From NCBI GenBank assembly GCA_015680905.1, contig CM027377.1:18190501-18254500 (forward strand): a DNA stretch of 64,000 nt, written 5' to 3'. Source of the stretch: Coptis chinensis (Eukaryota > Streptophyta > Magnoliopsida > Ranunculales > Ranunculaceae). Shown here piece after piece: positions 12,321-24,259 of the stretch (position 1 is the first letter of the stretch; each line of letters starts with the position of its first letter). The position numbers and the translations under genes were made by a program. Below the pieces are notes generated by a model. It was given only the letters and a program-made list of their open reading frames with translations, made no database searches and had not been told where the DNA came from.

Positions 12321-13448
12321 TCCTCAGGCTTCTCCTCTACCACCAGCACCAAATCGACCACCACTCGTCCTCCTCTCTTAAGCCACCGATTGTAATCCCC
12401 ATAAAAAACCAAACAACATTAATAAAACAAAAATCTCAAATCCTTAAATCCAAACTTCACCAAACTAGATCTGGAAATAATTCCCGCCGCCATTAACGCT
12501 TGTTTCAAGCTTCCAACAGCCCCTATTCGACCGCCCTCACCCACTCAAACACACCCCACTTCAACCCATTATCAACAAATCAACCAAAAACAGTTAGAAT
12601 CAATTTACTGGAGACGTCTAGGGGTGCCGCCATTGATGGTTTCTCTGAGCTTTGACAGCCCTTTCCAACACCCATTCGACAGCCTCATACACCCTACACT
12701 ACCCCACTTCAACCAACCAACCAACAATCGAAAAACAAAACCCAACAAACAACATCAAGATCCAACTACTACGTTTCCAAATCATAGACTGGCGATTTCT
12801 TGGTGCGCCATGAATACCTTTATAGAGCTCCGACAGAGCTTCGACAGCACCATCCCCCACTTCTAAACCCGACATCCCCCATAACCCAACCAACATCATT
12901 CACTTCTAACCTCATCGATGGGGTTCGGACCCCCCAATGAGTTCAACCAAAGGTATAGGACGATTTCATGCTATTGGGCTTTATCTGCCATTAATGCCCA
13001 TAAAGCTTGGACAGTTCAATGTCGATTTTCTAGCCTCAACAGAGTTTCGATAGTTTAACCAAAATCTAAAACATATCGACAGAACTAAAATTATAAAAAC
13101 TGGTCGGAAAACAGACGAAAATCATAGTTTTAGTAGTGGTGAGAGATAAACTCTACTCACCTGTCTTAACAGCTCCACGAATCCTCCTAGTCCAAATCGT
13201 CGCGCTCCACCCTCCAGCAAACGAGTTTCTAGCTATGCCTCCATTTTTATTATTTTTCTTCTCTAAAAACCCTATTCTCTAGAACAATGTGATTATATAC
13301 TTGGGTTTAAAACCCAAGCCCAAAACAGACTCGGGCCCAAAAATCAGGCCCGCGTATCCCAAATCCAAATCCAACCCATTTTAAATAAATAAATTAATTA
13401 ATTAATTAATTAATAAACTAAATACGTATTTTAAATACGGGTGTTACA

Positions 13449-14768
13449 ATATGACAGTCATGACTTTTCATTCCTGTTATCTTACCATCTTTAGCATTTG
13501 CACATCGAGAAATATTAGACGCATACCCATCAGGAAACTTCACCGACTTCAGCCACTCGCAAAAAGATTTTTTCTCTGAAGATGACAATATGTAACATGC
13601 CGGGGGTATTGCAAACTTATCACCTCTTGGGATTAGATGCAATTCTTTTCTTATACCCAATGCGGCCAAATCTAATCGAGCTTTTACTGAATCTTTTGTT
13701 TTGCTATCTAGGTCTAGCAATGTCCCCACAATATTGTCACAAATGTTCTTCTCAACATGCATAACATCAAGGTTGTGTCGCAGCTTAAAAGTGTCCCAAT
13801 ACGGTAACTCAAAAAATATGCTCTTCTTTGTCCGGTTCAACTCCCATCTCGCAGACGCTTTTTTTTTTAGGCTTTCCAAATTTGAAGGGTTCTACATAGT
13901 TCACTTGTGATAACAATTCATCCCTAGACAACTCTTTAGGTGGCAACCTGCTCTCCCTATTTCCATCAAATAATTGTTTGCCACGAGTTCTCCAAGCATG
14001 CCTTAACGGTAGAAAATGACGATTTGCCATATAACACAACTTTCGTCCATTCTTCAAATACATGGAAACTGTATCCTTGTTACAATTAAGGCAAGCTAGT
14101 TTTGCCCTTGGTACTCCAACCAGATAAATTACTGTATGCGGAAAATCATTTATAGTCCATAACACTGCAGCATGCAACCGAAATGTTTTCTTTGCCATTG
14201 CATCATAAATCTCTACCCCATCTTTCCACAACTCTTTAAGTTCATCAATCAAAGGTCGTAAATAAACATCGATATCATTCCCAGGTGATGAAGGTCCTGG
14301 AATAAGTAACGTCATGAAGGTGAACGGTTCTTTCATACACTTCCACGGTGGTAAATTATATGGTATCACCATTACAGTCACATAATTGTATTGACTACTC
14401 ATATTGCCAAATGGGTTAAATCCATCGGTTGCAAGACCCAAAGCGAACATTGCGCGAGGATCATTGGCAAACCACTCATGTTCCTTATCAAAATCGCCCC
14501 AAGCTTAAGAATCATTGGTGCCCGAAAGTACATTCTCCTCCGATCATGTTTTTCTTTGTGCCATCTCATATCTGCAGCAGTAACCCTCGACATAAACAAC
14601 CTCTTGAGCCTTGGTTTAAGTGGAAAGTAACGCAACACTTTTTGTGGTATTTTTTTAGTCTTGCCTTCACAAACTTTATACCTTGGCTCCCCACATTCGA
14701 GACAATTTTGAAGACTATCATTTTCTTTCCAAAACAACATGCAATCATTCTTGCATGCATGCATGTAT
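13449..14768 (-). pseudogene. CACTA TNP2 transposase, N-terminal and catalytic part
   Basis: This Transposase_21-type segment is read in three frames. 14764-14399 holds HACKNDCMLFWKE, ECGEPRYKV and KVLRYFPLKPRLKRLFMS. 14450-13809 holds GLATDGFNPFGNMSS, YNLPPWKCMKEPF and LLIPGPSSPGNDIDVYLRPL. 13879-13449 holds LPYWDTFKLRHNLDVMHVEKN and ends in MKSHDCH at the solo LTR. Frame changes lie within 14399-14450 and 13809-13879, so the gene is dead. The region before HACKNDC, normally the protein N-terminus, is missing: at that point the sequence becomes Mutator transposase. Family members cleave CACTA ends through a DDE-type catalytic core. Confidence 0.88.
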
Positions 14769-17449
14769 TGAGATCAGCCATTGGTCTGATAGAACCAGCA
14801 TAAGTTTCCTTGTATGCTCTGACACTCATATATAGATGACTGTAGCCCACCCAATCACACCTCATGGGATGTAAGACAGCCACTACATGTACACAAGGGA
14901 GTCTTGACAATTGCCATTTAATACAGCTACATTCTTTGGTCACCAAGTTTACCTCCCACCTAGTTCCATACTGAGTCCTCACCATATACACATGATCAGT
15001 TAATGATCCTCAAACAACGTAATTGTTAATCAACTTGACATACTTGGCAATAGGCTTCTTCACCCTTGGAAGAACCTCATTCTCTCCTAATTCATTTACA
15101 ACCTATTTCCTGTCATAAATGTTTTTCATAAATGCAATATGCAACCCATCAATGAAAGTCACAATCGGTTTGTCCCTCAACTCCAAAATCCATTTGTTGA
15201 ATGATTCCGAGAAGTTGTTTGTTATGTGATCACTCTTAGATGTATGGTCAAACTGTGACCTAGCCCATGCTTGCACAGGCTCCGCGTTGTCTAACCAAGC
15301 TTTTACATCTTTGTCCTCAGCCTCAAGCTTTTCCATGGCTCTATTGAAATCTGTTAATTTATATGCCCTCGCAGCGTCCCAAGCTAAATTTTCCAGATGA
15401 CTACCCTTGTGTTCCTTCTTAAAGTTTTGATACATGTGTCTAAAACACATCTTATGCGAGGCCTCTGGTAGAACATCTCCAACTGCTCCCACAAGTCCTT
15501 TCTGTCTGTCGGAAATGATCGTGAGTGGTAAAGGGTGCATATTCAGATATGGGGCTAAATGCTCGAGAAATGAAGTCCAACTTTCAGTACTCTCACTCCT
15601 ACAAATGTACACAGCTATAGGGAATGACCCATTATCACCATCCAACCCAATGATGCTGAGACATTGACCACCAAATTTTCTTTTCAAAAAGCAGCCATTT
15701 AACCCAATAATGGGTCTGCAAGCATTAACAAATCCATCCAATGAGGCTTTAAAAACAACACACAAACCCAAGAAACGACTATCGTCACTTCTACAATATT
15801 TTGCAATGGACCCAGGGTTACTGATCAAGACTTGGTTACAAAGCTCGGGTACCAAATTATAGCTATCTTCATAACTCCCAAACAAGCTCTGGAGTGCCTT
15901 AGCTCTTGCATGCCATGCACTCCAATAACTAACCTTCACACCAAAACTCCACCACAAATCTTCTTGAATGTCAAATGGCTTGTATGACTTTTGATGATTC
16001 TTGATTCCATCTTCCACAACTTCCATTATCCAATTGCAATCAGCCATTGGATTTTTGTTGTTTTCATCGGCAGTACATACATGGTCACTGTTTCGACCAG
16101 ATATGATCAAAACATCAAGTGTTGATAAAAGAGATGAAGAACGTAGAAAAGTAATTTAGAAAAATAATGGTGATCGGGGGAATGATGAGACTGTACCTTG
16201 CGGTTGCCTACGTACCCAAATTATCAATGGGATCAAGTCTCAAGAACGTAGTTCTGAATGAAAAATAGTTTGGTATTTATATAGGTAGAGTAGAGAGTCC
16301 TTGTAGCTTAAGTAATCTTGTAGCTTAAGCAATTGTGATAGACTATAACTTTCAACTGATAATTATCTCTTTGATAAGAAATGAATCTGGACATAAATCA
16401 ATGTACATTAGTGGCAAACCATGTGGCTAAGGTTCAGCCTTAGACACATGAGTTAATGGGCCTGTACATTGATCCATGGTATTGCAAATTGGGCTTTATC
16501 CCTGTCGATTAAATGAATAAAATAAAGACCCTTAGTAATGGACGTTTGCCACGTAGGTGGGGGGCGAAACAGTCACCACACATTTTCTTGCATTCAATTG
16601 TGTGTTTATTATAAGCTAACCTTTTAAAATTAGCAAACCAAGGACAACCATCAGCCTTACACTTCACCCGATTCTATAACGCTCAGTTTTGACATATGTA
16701 ATAACAAACTTGTTTTTTATGCAATAATTCTTCAAAAACTTTCTGCATGCTAAAATGGTTGGCCATTGCATCCCAACTTGTAAAACATTTTCTGCATTTA
16801 ATCTAGTGTCTTCATTGTCATTATCTTCATTAGCAAAAACATTGTCTGCATCTTTTAAGAAACCTCCACCTTGAGGTGGGACAAACTCACCTTCGGAGGA
16901 GTTATTGCTGTGATACTCTTCTTCTGCCTCGATGTTACTAATGTTAACCTCTTCCATTTTAACCCAACTACCCCTTCGATGCTGAGGTGTAGAGTCCAAA
17001 ATGAGTTCAACAGCCGACTCAACACTAGTCTCTCTCATTCTCTTTTTGTTGCTAGCTTCTTCAATTGCCACTATCGGAAAATCATCATCTTCAACTACAA
17101 TTATCGGGATCTCATCATCGTCAACTACCACTATAGATCTAGGAGGTGGCAAAGCACAAGGGGTTGGTATAATCTCCACACCATCCCAACCAGCAAATAT
17201 GTGTGAAAATCCATACGGATCAACCTCAAGATCTTTCCACATCAACATGACATCTTCGTCACTTGAACAAGTTATTGTAACCTCACCCAACGGATAAACT
17301 ATCTTTAAAAATGCATCAGAAGGGCATGACACCGAGGTAGCTACATAACTAACAAAATCGAGAAAACGAACACAGTCACCATCAACGATAAGCAGTTTAG
17401 TGGTTTTGCCATTAACGCATTTTATCAAAAAAATCCCCAGTTCCATCAC
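14769..17449 (-). pseudogene. Mutator (MuDR-type) transposase, interrupted
   Basis: In minus-strand order: an N-terminal domain with an acidic linker (17449-16680); the MuDR DNA-binding start VGMQWPTILACRKFLKNY; CPWFANF in another frame, implying a one-base loss near 16668; and a solo LTR (16089-16571) splitting the codons before HVCTADENN. The catalytic core (16083-15103) has NPGSIAKYCR, IIGLNGCFLKRKFGGQ, DGDNGSFPIAVYI and ISDRQKGLVGAV. Near 15100 a stop follows YDRK. The SWIM zinc finger C-S-C-x-W-Q-x-P-C-V-H (about 14930-14870) and an IRPM tail (about 14780) follow. In-frame stops at about 15100 and 15008 add to the decay. MULE transposases act on long terminal inverted repeats. Confidence 0.88.
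16089..16571 (-). mobile_element. 483 bp solo LTR with GTCAC target duplication
   Basis: The ends are TGTTTCG at 16089 and CGAAACA at 16571, perfect 7-bp inverted repeats. GTCAC flanks it at 16084-16088 and 16572-16576. A TATATAAATACC box on the minus strand near 16275 indicates minus orientation. Taking out the insert and one GTCAC restores the Mutator reading frame at this point, which independently confirms the boundaries. No internal coding remains, so it is a solo LTR of unassigned family. Confidence 0.85.
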
Positions 17450-17519
17450 TTAGTGTAGCCCTTTCAAACCGACCCCCATAATGTATCACAAAATCTCTTT
17501 TTTCATAAGAAACCATTAT

Positions 17520-17830
17520 CTATAAAAAAAAAAAAAAAAAAAAAAACCCTTAGGCCACCAAAACAAGTTTTTTGAAAAAAAAAAAACAAAAAACGACTTA
17601 CTTTCTTCATAAACGAACGTAATATACAACGAAACCAATAAAAGTTTTACCTTTTGGTACTTTGAAAATGTTTGATTAAAGTTAATCACCATTTTTCTTT
17701 CTACTACAACAAATCCAAAAAAAAAAAAAAAAAAACCACTTCGATTGGAGTTAATAGAGCATAAAGTCCCCTCCTTTATTGTGGATGAGAGAAAACACTC
17801 CACACATTCTTCCCCCCAAATGAATTGAGT
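17520..17830. repeat. Poly-A/T tracts in the MULE 5' region
   Basis: Homopolymer A runs occur at about 17524-17545, 17573-17586 and 17717-17735. The minus-strand frame through them is low-complexity (F-rich) and is not a gene. Confidence 0.7.
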
Positions 17831-18095
17831 TGAGAGAAAAAAAAATAAAACCTATTTGATTTGACGTGAAGTGCATGTTGTCTCTCCACCATAGTGATAA
17901 AACTACAATTATGGTTGGTGGCATTTTCAATATTAAAACATCATAAGGGTATTTTGGTCACGAAGTAAAAGACTGACCAGGTGACCCAGTCGCATGTTAC
18001 ATTGGGGTTCCAAAACAAAAGTCCAAAAAATTGGGGGTCTATATCAAATGAGCACTCCAATGGGGTCTATGTCAAAATAACCCCAAAAAAAAACA

Positions 18096-18271
18096 AATAA
18101 CCCCTGGTCAAGTGGCTCACGTGCCCTTCCACCCTTCATGTATAACTCGTGCGCATAAAGCCAGTCGACCACACTATCCGTTTCCTTCTAACTAAAAACG
18201 GTCTCTTTCTCTCTCTCTTAATTCCACTTTACTCAACTCTTCTTTCGTTCCTTCTCGATCCAAAACCACAG
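18096..18271 (+). promoter_or_regulatory. Promoter and 5' UTR exon of the BPA1-like gene
   Basis: A G-box core CACGTG lies at 18118-18123, directly after the Mutator-like terminal sequence. A CT-rich leader (TCTCTTTCTCTCTCTCTT, about 18199-18217) follows. The first exon probably ends at 18271 (CAG before GTTAAG), giving a 5' UTR intron 18272-18778. The transcription start is not determined. A weak TATA-like TATAACTC lies near 18142. Confidence 0.5.
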
Positions 18272-18816
18272 GTTAAGTTTTTATCTTTAATTAATCTCTT
18301 CTTATTATTCTGTAATTTGACGTACACTTATTCTACGTATCCTTTTTCTTTCTTTATTTGTGTTTCATTTGTTATAGTTTGATCAAACACTAGCTTAATG
18401 TTATTTATTTACTGCTATTGTGAATTCGGAAAAAGGTAGAATCTTTCATGTTATCAATTGAGAAGGAAAGACTAAGGTAACAAAGTTAAATACTTTGATT
18501 GACATTTGGTTATTATCAAGTGGTGGTGTTGGAAGACACTTTAGGCTAGTTTTTTTTTTTATAAATATTGCTACTACGTTCTTTTGGCCCTGTTTTGTAA
18601 GAGTTTGTACGAGGGCTCAAATGACACGATCTTGTGTATCAATGTCCACATGAATGTTAGTGACTATTATTTTTGTTATATAAGTCTTGTTTTCATCTTT
18701 TTATTTTTCATTATAAAGAGCTACCATCATATACTATAGGACTATATGCTTAGTTGTCTCTTTTTCACGCTCTATCAGGGTATTATTACCATCCGTCCAA
18801 GACTGTTATTGAAAGC

Positions 18817-21257
18817 ATGAGCCCCACTGGGTATGCTGCAGAGGTGACTGGGTTGTCCCCAAATGCTACAGAGAAGGATGTGGATGATTTTTTTGCTTTC
18901 TCTGGAAGCATCGAACATGTTGAAATTGTCAGGTATAATCCATGGATATAAACTTAGATTACTGATCCGTTGTTGAATTTATATTATTCCTTATTTGTGT
19001 CATGCATCTTTTCTTTTCTTTGAATGTAAAGTAATGGATCTTAATTACAACACTTCAGTTCTGATCTGATTTTTCCATGTTTTCCTTGGATCACCACTCA
19101 TCAGCTCTGCTACCAAGATGAACTATCCTATTTTTTCGTATTTCCTTTGAGTACCTGCTAATCTGCTATCTAGTGTTTTACTGTTTTTCATGGTATCTGA
19201 TGTAGGATGACTAGCCCCTCTTTCTTACCAGAATTCTTTCTGCTTGTGCTAAGATAATTATTTTCAAATTAGAATTATTACTTATTAGGAATTTGGAGTA
19301 TTTGATATTTGATATTTTATTTAGAGTTTAATTAGATTTAGAAGTTTAGGTTTATTGGTTATCAAGTATGGTTTATCTATATAAAGAGGCCATTGTAGTT
19401 TAGTTCAGGTATTCAATTATCAAACTATTAAATCTCCAAAACCTATTATATTTTTCTCCTTCAACTTCTACAATTCTTCTATTCAATCTTCTTTTTCCTT
19501 AAATCTATTCCCTCTTTTAAAGATCTTCACATCTTTTTTTCTAAATCTCTGTTTGTTCTGCATCAGTATCGGTGGTACCAAAATAGCTCACAGCTTCAAA
19601 TATTATGGTTTGTGTAGTTTGGCGTACTTCAACCTTAGAGATGTCAAATAGAAATCCATCCATCCCCTTCTCCCCCCCTCCCCCCCTCCCCCACAAAATA
19701 AAATAAAGGATAAAGGAAAAAACCACATGCTATTTTAGAGTATATTTTGTTTTCGTATATTTCAGAAAATATGTTTTTAGAGTATCTTCTAGTCCATATC
19801 CAGTGTTTTTTGTAAAAAAGAAGACATAAATCTATCGTATTACTTGCTATGAGTATGAAGTATTCTTAATTTGAAAGGTACCTAATACATGACAAAAGAT
19901 TATCCCATACAAAAAAAGTTAAAAGTGGTGCCACACACAAGTCTCTCTCGTATCAGAATTCTACAAAAAACTGGTCGTGCGCTGCTATTTCGCAAAGATT
20001 CCATGCAACATAGCTTGGCGTGCTGTGTTCTGCTTGTGGCTCTATGGAATCACTTGAAACCACAATTTTTGGTATGCTTCTTTTGATTTTATTAGGAAAT
20101 TGAATCTTTGGATCTGGGATAAATTTTTTAGGACAATGTCAAGTGATTTTTTATACCTATTTAGGCGTATTCATGCCCTCTATATCGTAGTTAGAAGCCA
20201 TCACCCATTCAAGGGTTATCCTTGATGGCTGAATTTGTGTTCTGGAAAGGTGGAAACCAGTAAGCATGTAAGGTTTGTGGATCCATCAAGCGATAGACAA
20301 AGATGCACCAGGGAGGCCAAAAAGCTTGTTCCATGGTGTGTTTTGTGACCGAATTTATGCGCAACTTGTTTATATACTAGTTGATTTCAGTTGGTTTAAC
20401 TGATTAATTACTTACGGTAGGTTTGTATCATCGAAGAATGACTACGTATAAATCTGATTTTGAAAACTAGAAATTGCAAGGAGATTTGTAAGATGTCTGA
20501 ATTGTGAATGCTGGAAGTTGTTCTTAATATTTTTTTAGGCCTTGCTTATTGGACCCCTGGTCTCTTTGTCCGGGGCCACATTGTGAAGAGCACATCACAA
20601 TCTTTTACCTACCAGCATCTTCAAAAGCACCTTAGTTTTAGGATTCTTTATCCTCCATCTCCAGTTGCCGCCATTCCACCACCACCAAAACCCCGCCTTC
20701 AAGATTGCCAAAAACAAATTGATCTCCCCTTCCACTAAATCCTAATCCGTTTTAAACTCAATTATGCGGCATTTATAAAGTTTCAATCTTTATTATTCAG
20801 CTGTCTCTCCTTGATTGAGCTACTGTTGAGTTTCTAATTCTGCCTAATGCTTCCTTTAGTAGAAATTCTATGTGGATTTCTTAAATTTTTTGCAATATGC
20901 CGTTAGATATTTTTTTCTGATCTTTGAAAAAAGTTTTATCTTATAAACAGATCTGGAGAGTATGCTTGTACAGCCTATGTAACATTCAAAGATGCTTATG
21001 CCCTGGAAAATGCTGTCTTGCTTAGTGTAAGTTCTTAGTGTAGACTGTAGGCTAATGTTGTTTGTTATGAATATGTTTAAAGCTTGTTGAGTTGACATAC
21101 CTTGCATCCCTAATTGTCTGTACTTGTTATATCTTCAGTCCCTAGAAACTGCAATTTGGCTCAGTATAAGTGTAGAAATGAGATTGTTCATGTGAAGCAT
21201 CTAAAATGCAAAAATCGATTATTTTACTAAAGCTTGCTAAGATTTATTTTTTTATTT

Positions 21258-21290
<33 letters not shown>

Positions 21291-22696
21291 TTTTTGTATT
21301 GGAATTTACGAGTCTAGAATTATGGAACCTTGCAAGCTTTGCCCCCACTTGTATCGGCTTTGTGGTTTGGACTATTCAATACATAATGAGCAGTAAAGTT
21401 ATAAAAAGATGACATAAAGTTACCGTTTAGAATTACATTGTTGTTTCCCTCATATTTCCTAAATATATCTGTTCAAGTCTGGTAATTTTGATCTGTTTGA
21501 AGTGTCTGGCTATATTTTCGACTCCTTTTAGCAGTTAAAATTTGTAAATGTGCTAGATTTTTCCTATCTCAGGGAGCTACTATTATAGATCAACGCATAT
21601 GCATAACACGCTGGGGGCAGTATGAAGATGAATTTGATATTTGGAACAGGTCTTCATGGAAAATTGAAGAAGAAACCAGTTCATCGGTAAGCAATTTCTT
21701 TGTGTGTTGAGTCTAATGAATTTTTAGGTCTTCAGTTTTCTTTAAGTCGGGGAGATGAATGCATCCACTACGTGAAAGCTTAAAAGTTTGGGTTACCTGA
21801 AAAATGTGAAAAGATTGTAAATGTCGATATTGAGGCTTGCAATGCGTAAATCTTGTCTAGTCATTTTCGTGTCTGTAATTGGCTATGTGATATGGGGAGT
21901 ACATTATCCTTTGTTTTCCTATTGTGGCCTACTCTCAAAATCTTGATGATTAATAGATACTAAAGGAAGAAAGTTACTGTCTATATATTAGGAATTTCAA
22001 TCATTATTGGTTTTGGTGTACTACTCGTATCCAGAGTTCGGACTACTGGTTGATATAGGTTACTTTACCTCTATGTTCTCTTTGTTTAGTGCTATGCTGT
22101 CTGCCCTTCATGTGCACTACAATGCTTTCTAGCTGTTTGTGGACCATTATTTACCCCTCTGGATGTGATGCATTTATTGTAGAGTGTATATATTTTTTGC
22201 ATGGTGACTATTGTCGCACTAAAAGTTGCTTTCCTTTCAAATTGGGTCATCTGTTTGGAACGTTTTGGTCTTATAGCATGGCGTAAATGGGAATCCCTCC
22301 ATTCCTACAGCTGGAGAAGCGGTGGAAGTTGTTAAATCAATGCTATCAAAGGGATATGTACTTGGTAAGGATGCACTGAGCAAGGCCAAAGCTTTGGATG
22401 AGTCCCATCAGGTCTCGGCTACTGCAGCAGAGAAGGTTTCCGAAATGAGCAAGAGAATAGGGTTCACTGATAAGATATCTGCGGGTGTTGGAGCTGTTAT
22501 GTCAGTTGATGAGAAATACGGAGTATCAGAGACCACTAAGTCAGCTGTATCTGCAACAGGAAGAACAGCTGTGGCGGCTGCAAACTCTGTGATCAATAGT
22601 AGCTACTTTTCTATGGGGGCTCTTTGGGTGTCTGATGCTCTCAATAAAGCAGCTAAAGCAGCAGCTGATTTAGGTAGTCATGGCAGTAAAAATTGA
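18817..22696 (+). CDS. RRM protein, binding partner of ACD11 (BPA1-like)
   Basis: Four coding exons with GT-AG introns: 18817-18932, 20951-21026, 21573-21686 and 22277-22696. They give 241 residues ending in TGA. The 5' UTR exon joins at 18779. The start is the first ATG of that exon, giving MSPTGYAAEVTGLSP. Residues 4-75 form an RRM (FFAFSGSIEHVEIVR, then ACTAYVTFKDAYALENAVLL, then CITRWG across exon joins). The rest is an Ala/Ser-rich region with repeated helical motifs (SMLSKGYVLGKDALSKAKAL, ISAGVGAVMSVDEKYGVSE). Family members (BPA1 and paralogues) bind the lipid-transfer protein ACD11 and are linked to control of cell death and immunity in Arabidopsis. The role here is inferred from similarity. 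The frame is intact. The 2 kb intron 2 contains repeat fragments. Confidence 0.88.
18933..20950 (+). other. Large intron 2 with repeat fragments
   Basis: This intron holds an LTR-like stretch at about 19280-19440 (ending in TATATAAAGAGGCCATTGTAG, with TTTGATATTTGATATTTTATT upstream). A C-rich run lies at 19665-19693. An open frame at 20508-20738 has a Pro-rich end and matches no known family. I see no separate gene. Confidence 0.4.
21250..21294. repeat. (ATT)n microsatellite in intron 3
   Basis: TTATT units run uninterrupted in the intron between the second and third coding exons and end in a poly-T run. Confidence 0.75.
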
Positions 22697-24256
22697 AGCA
22701 CCCCCTCTGGTACCTTCTTGATGTTGTATATATCTACGTTATGGCATTTAACACACAAAGTGATGCTAGGATTGCTAGCTGTGTATTCATACTTATTTCG
22801 GGTACATATAAAAGTGAAATATTAGGTTTGTCTAGATTATAGTGTACCTTGTGTTGTTATGGACAAGCTGGGTATCCATTGTGGTCCAGCTGAAATAAGT
22901 TCATGCTACTGAGTTCCATCTTCTGGTGTTTTGTAAATGTTACCTATTAGATAGAATCTTGTTACCTACGATAGAATCTTGTTGATTAATAATACTTGGT
23001 CAATTAACTAATTAGGCTGCAGGATCCTTCTCTTTGTTAAGAATATAAGATGAAGGTAAGCATCAACTGTTAGGACAAGGAAGTGATGTGAAAAGTAAAC
23101 TTAATATATATATGGGACAAAACGGATTTAGATGATTAACTCTGCGTGTGTGCTTGCATTTTTTCTTTTCTTAAGAGACATTTACCAAGAAGACTCCAAC
23201 CACATGGTCAATTACGAACTCACTTGAGCTTTGGTCAAAGTACATTTTCTCTCATAATTTTTGAAGTTGGTTTCAAGTTTCAGCAACAAGTTACTTTAAC
23301 GAGGTACATAGCTTGTTAAGCCGTAAAATTTGAGGCATTGACGTTGGATACTTGGATGATGATCTACTAAAGGTCACAGTTCCTAGGAACCATCCAAATA
23401 ATTATATTACATTTTGTGTAATAGAATGACTTCATTATTAGTCCCCATAGCGAGTTGTTTTCTTTTCACCGGAATTTCCATGTATTTGGAGTCCTGGGCA
23501 GTGGGCATCAGATATGTCCCCACATGAAGGATTGCTGATAGCGAGGACCAACTTCGCAAACTATCAAGGTCATTATATTTGATAGGGAGGAACTGCGTAA
23601 GATCGGCAATATCCTGAAAGTTGTGCCTACCAGCCAGTACCAGGTAGTCTTATACTCATCACTGTATGGATAAAATTCATTTCTCTGAAAATGGTTCCAG
23701 GTACCGGCCTGAACGAGAGAAAAGACTACATTCGATTTTTAACCATTTGTTACCCATTTTTGTACTTGTCATTCATCATAAAATACTTGAAGAGAAGTTG
23801 TGGTCATTTAATCATTAAATTCAGATGGACTGTGTGGTCAATCACACTCGTCACGTTCTTAATTGTTTAGCGTGGTTGGCAGGTCAGGATGTGAGGTCGG
23901 GCATCAATTTCCTTCAATTACGTGAGTTCAGTCCATATGCATGAACATTTCTCTACATCATCTTCTGCCTCTTAGTGAATGCCCACTTCTGTTTTAAATG
24001 GTCCCATTCTCACATGCCCATCTAATTTCTGCAAACTTTTATGGCTATAGTGACATGTTTATGACTACTTCTAATGTTGCTTTACGATATTTTAGGCTCC
24101 TAGGGAAATTACAACAAACCGAATCCAATTTGCTAACTAGGATCCGAGCATGTCTTGTAGATTGTGCATTTGTACGTAATTAGAATCCAAATGAGGAGTG
24201 CAAGTATAAGAAGAAATGCTTTCCATAATCCCAACTCCTAAGTGCAGCTATAGACT
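22697..24256. other. 3' flank and intergenic DNA
   Basis: The 3' UTR of the BPA1-like gene presumably covers the first 200-300 bases. GATAGAATCTTGTT is directly repeated near 22952 and 22971. Otherwise I see no gene, RNA or transposon that can be named. Confidence 0.4.
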
Positions 24257-24259
24257 TTA

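Larger units (their letters stand above)
9924..13448 (+). mobile_element. 3.5 kb solo LTR (Ty3/gypsy, Tekay/Del-like) inserted in TNP2
   Basis: The element begins TGTCACACCCCG and ends CGGGTGTTACA, the terminal inverted repeat pattern of long Tekay/Del-type gypsy LTRs. It is flanked by ACATG (9919-9923) and ATATG (13449-13453), a 5-bp target duplication with one mismatch. Removing it joins the MKSHDCH and VLLQQLL blocks of TNP2. No retroviral coding sequence is present over 3525 bp, which fits a solo LTR left by recombination. A TATATA-like site near 13290 supports plus orientation. A second partial copy, reverse oriented, lies at 45089-45451 and 52074-52235. Confidence 0.8.
528..14768 (-). 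mobile_element. Decayed autonomous-type CACTA (En/Spm) transposon, right end lost
   Basis: The order on the minus strand is TNP2 transposase (14.77-8.27 kb), TNP1-like Transposase_24 gene (7.4-6.24 kb), then subterminal repeats and a degenerate terminus (1.09-0.53 kb). This is the usual gene order of autonomous plant CACTA elements. The expected 5' terminus and the first part of TNP2 are missing, because the sequence switches to a Mutator-type gene at about 14.77 kb. Nested insertions are a mitochondrial-looking block (about 1.75-5.7 kb) and a solo LTR (9924-13448). Several frameshifts in TNP2 show the copy is dead. Confidence 0.7.
14769..18095 (-). mobile_element. Mutator-like element (MULE), 3' end lost
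   Basis: It carries a Mutator transposase gene on the minus strand. The right outer part (about 17990-18095) reads on the minus strand GGGGTTATTTTGACATAGACCCC followed by a similar GATATAGACCCCC unit, which looks like a long MULE terminal inverted repeat. The partner terminus is not found on the left, because the gene ends abruptly in CACTA TNP2 at about 14.77 kb. The 17450-17990 part holds several poly-A/T runs and no other gene. Confidence 0.6.

Noticed and set aside
12624..12899. Open frames on both strands in the large LTR
   Set aside because: Low-complexity Pro/Asn/Gln content in an LTR with no gag-pol similarity.
14429..14803. Plus-strand open frame of 124 codons
   Set aside because: Antisense shadow of TNP2 and Mutator transposase sequence.
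17516..17803. Phe-rich minus-strand open frame
   Set aside because: It runs through poly-A/T tracts and has no start context or homology.
20508..20738. Open frame in intron 2 of the BPA1-like gene with a Pro-rich end
   Set aside because: No recognisable family, and it sits inside a well-supported intron.
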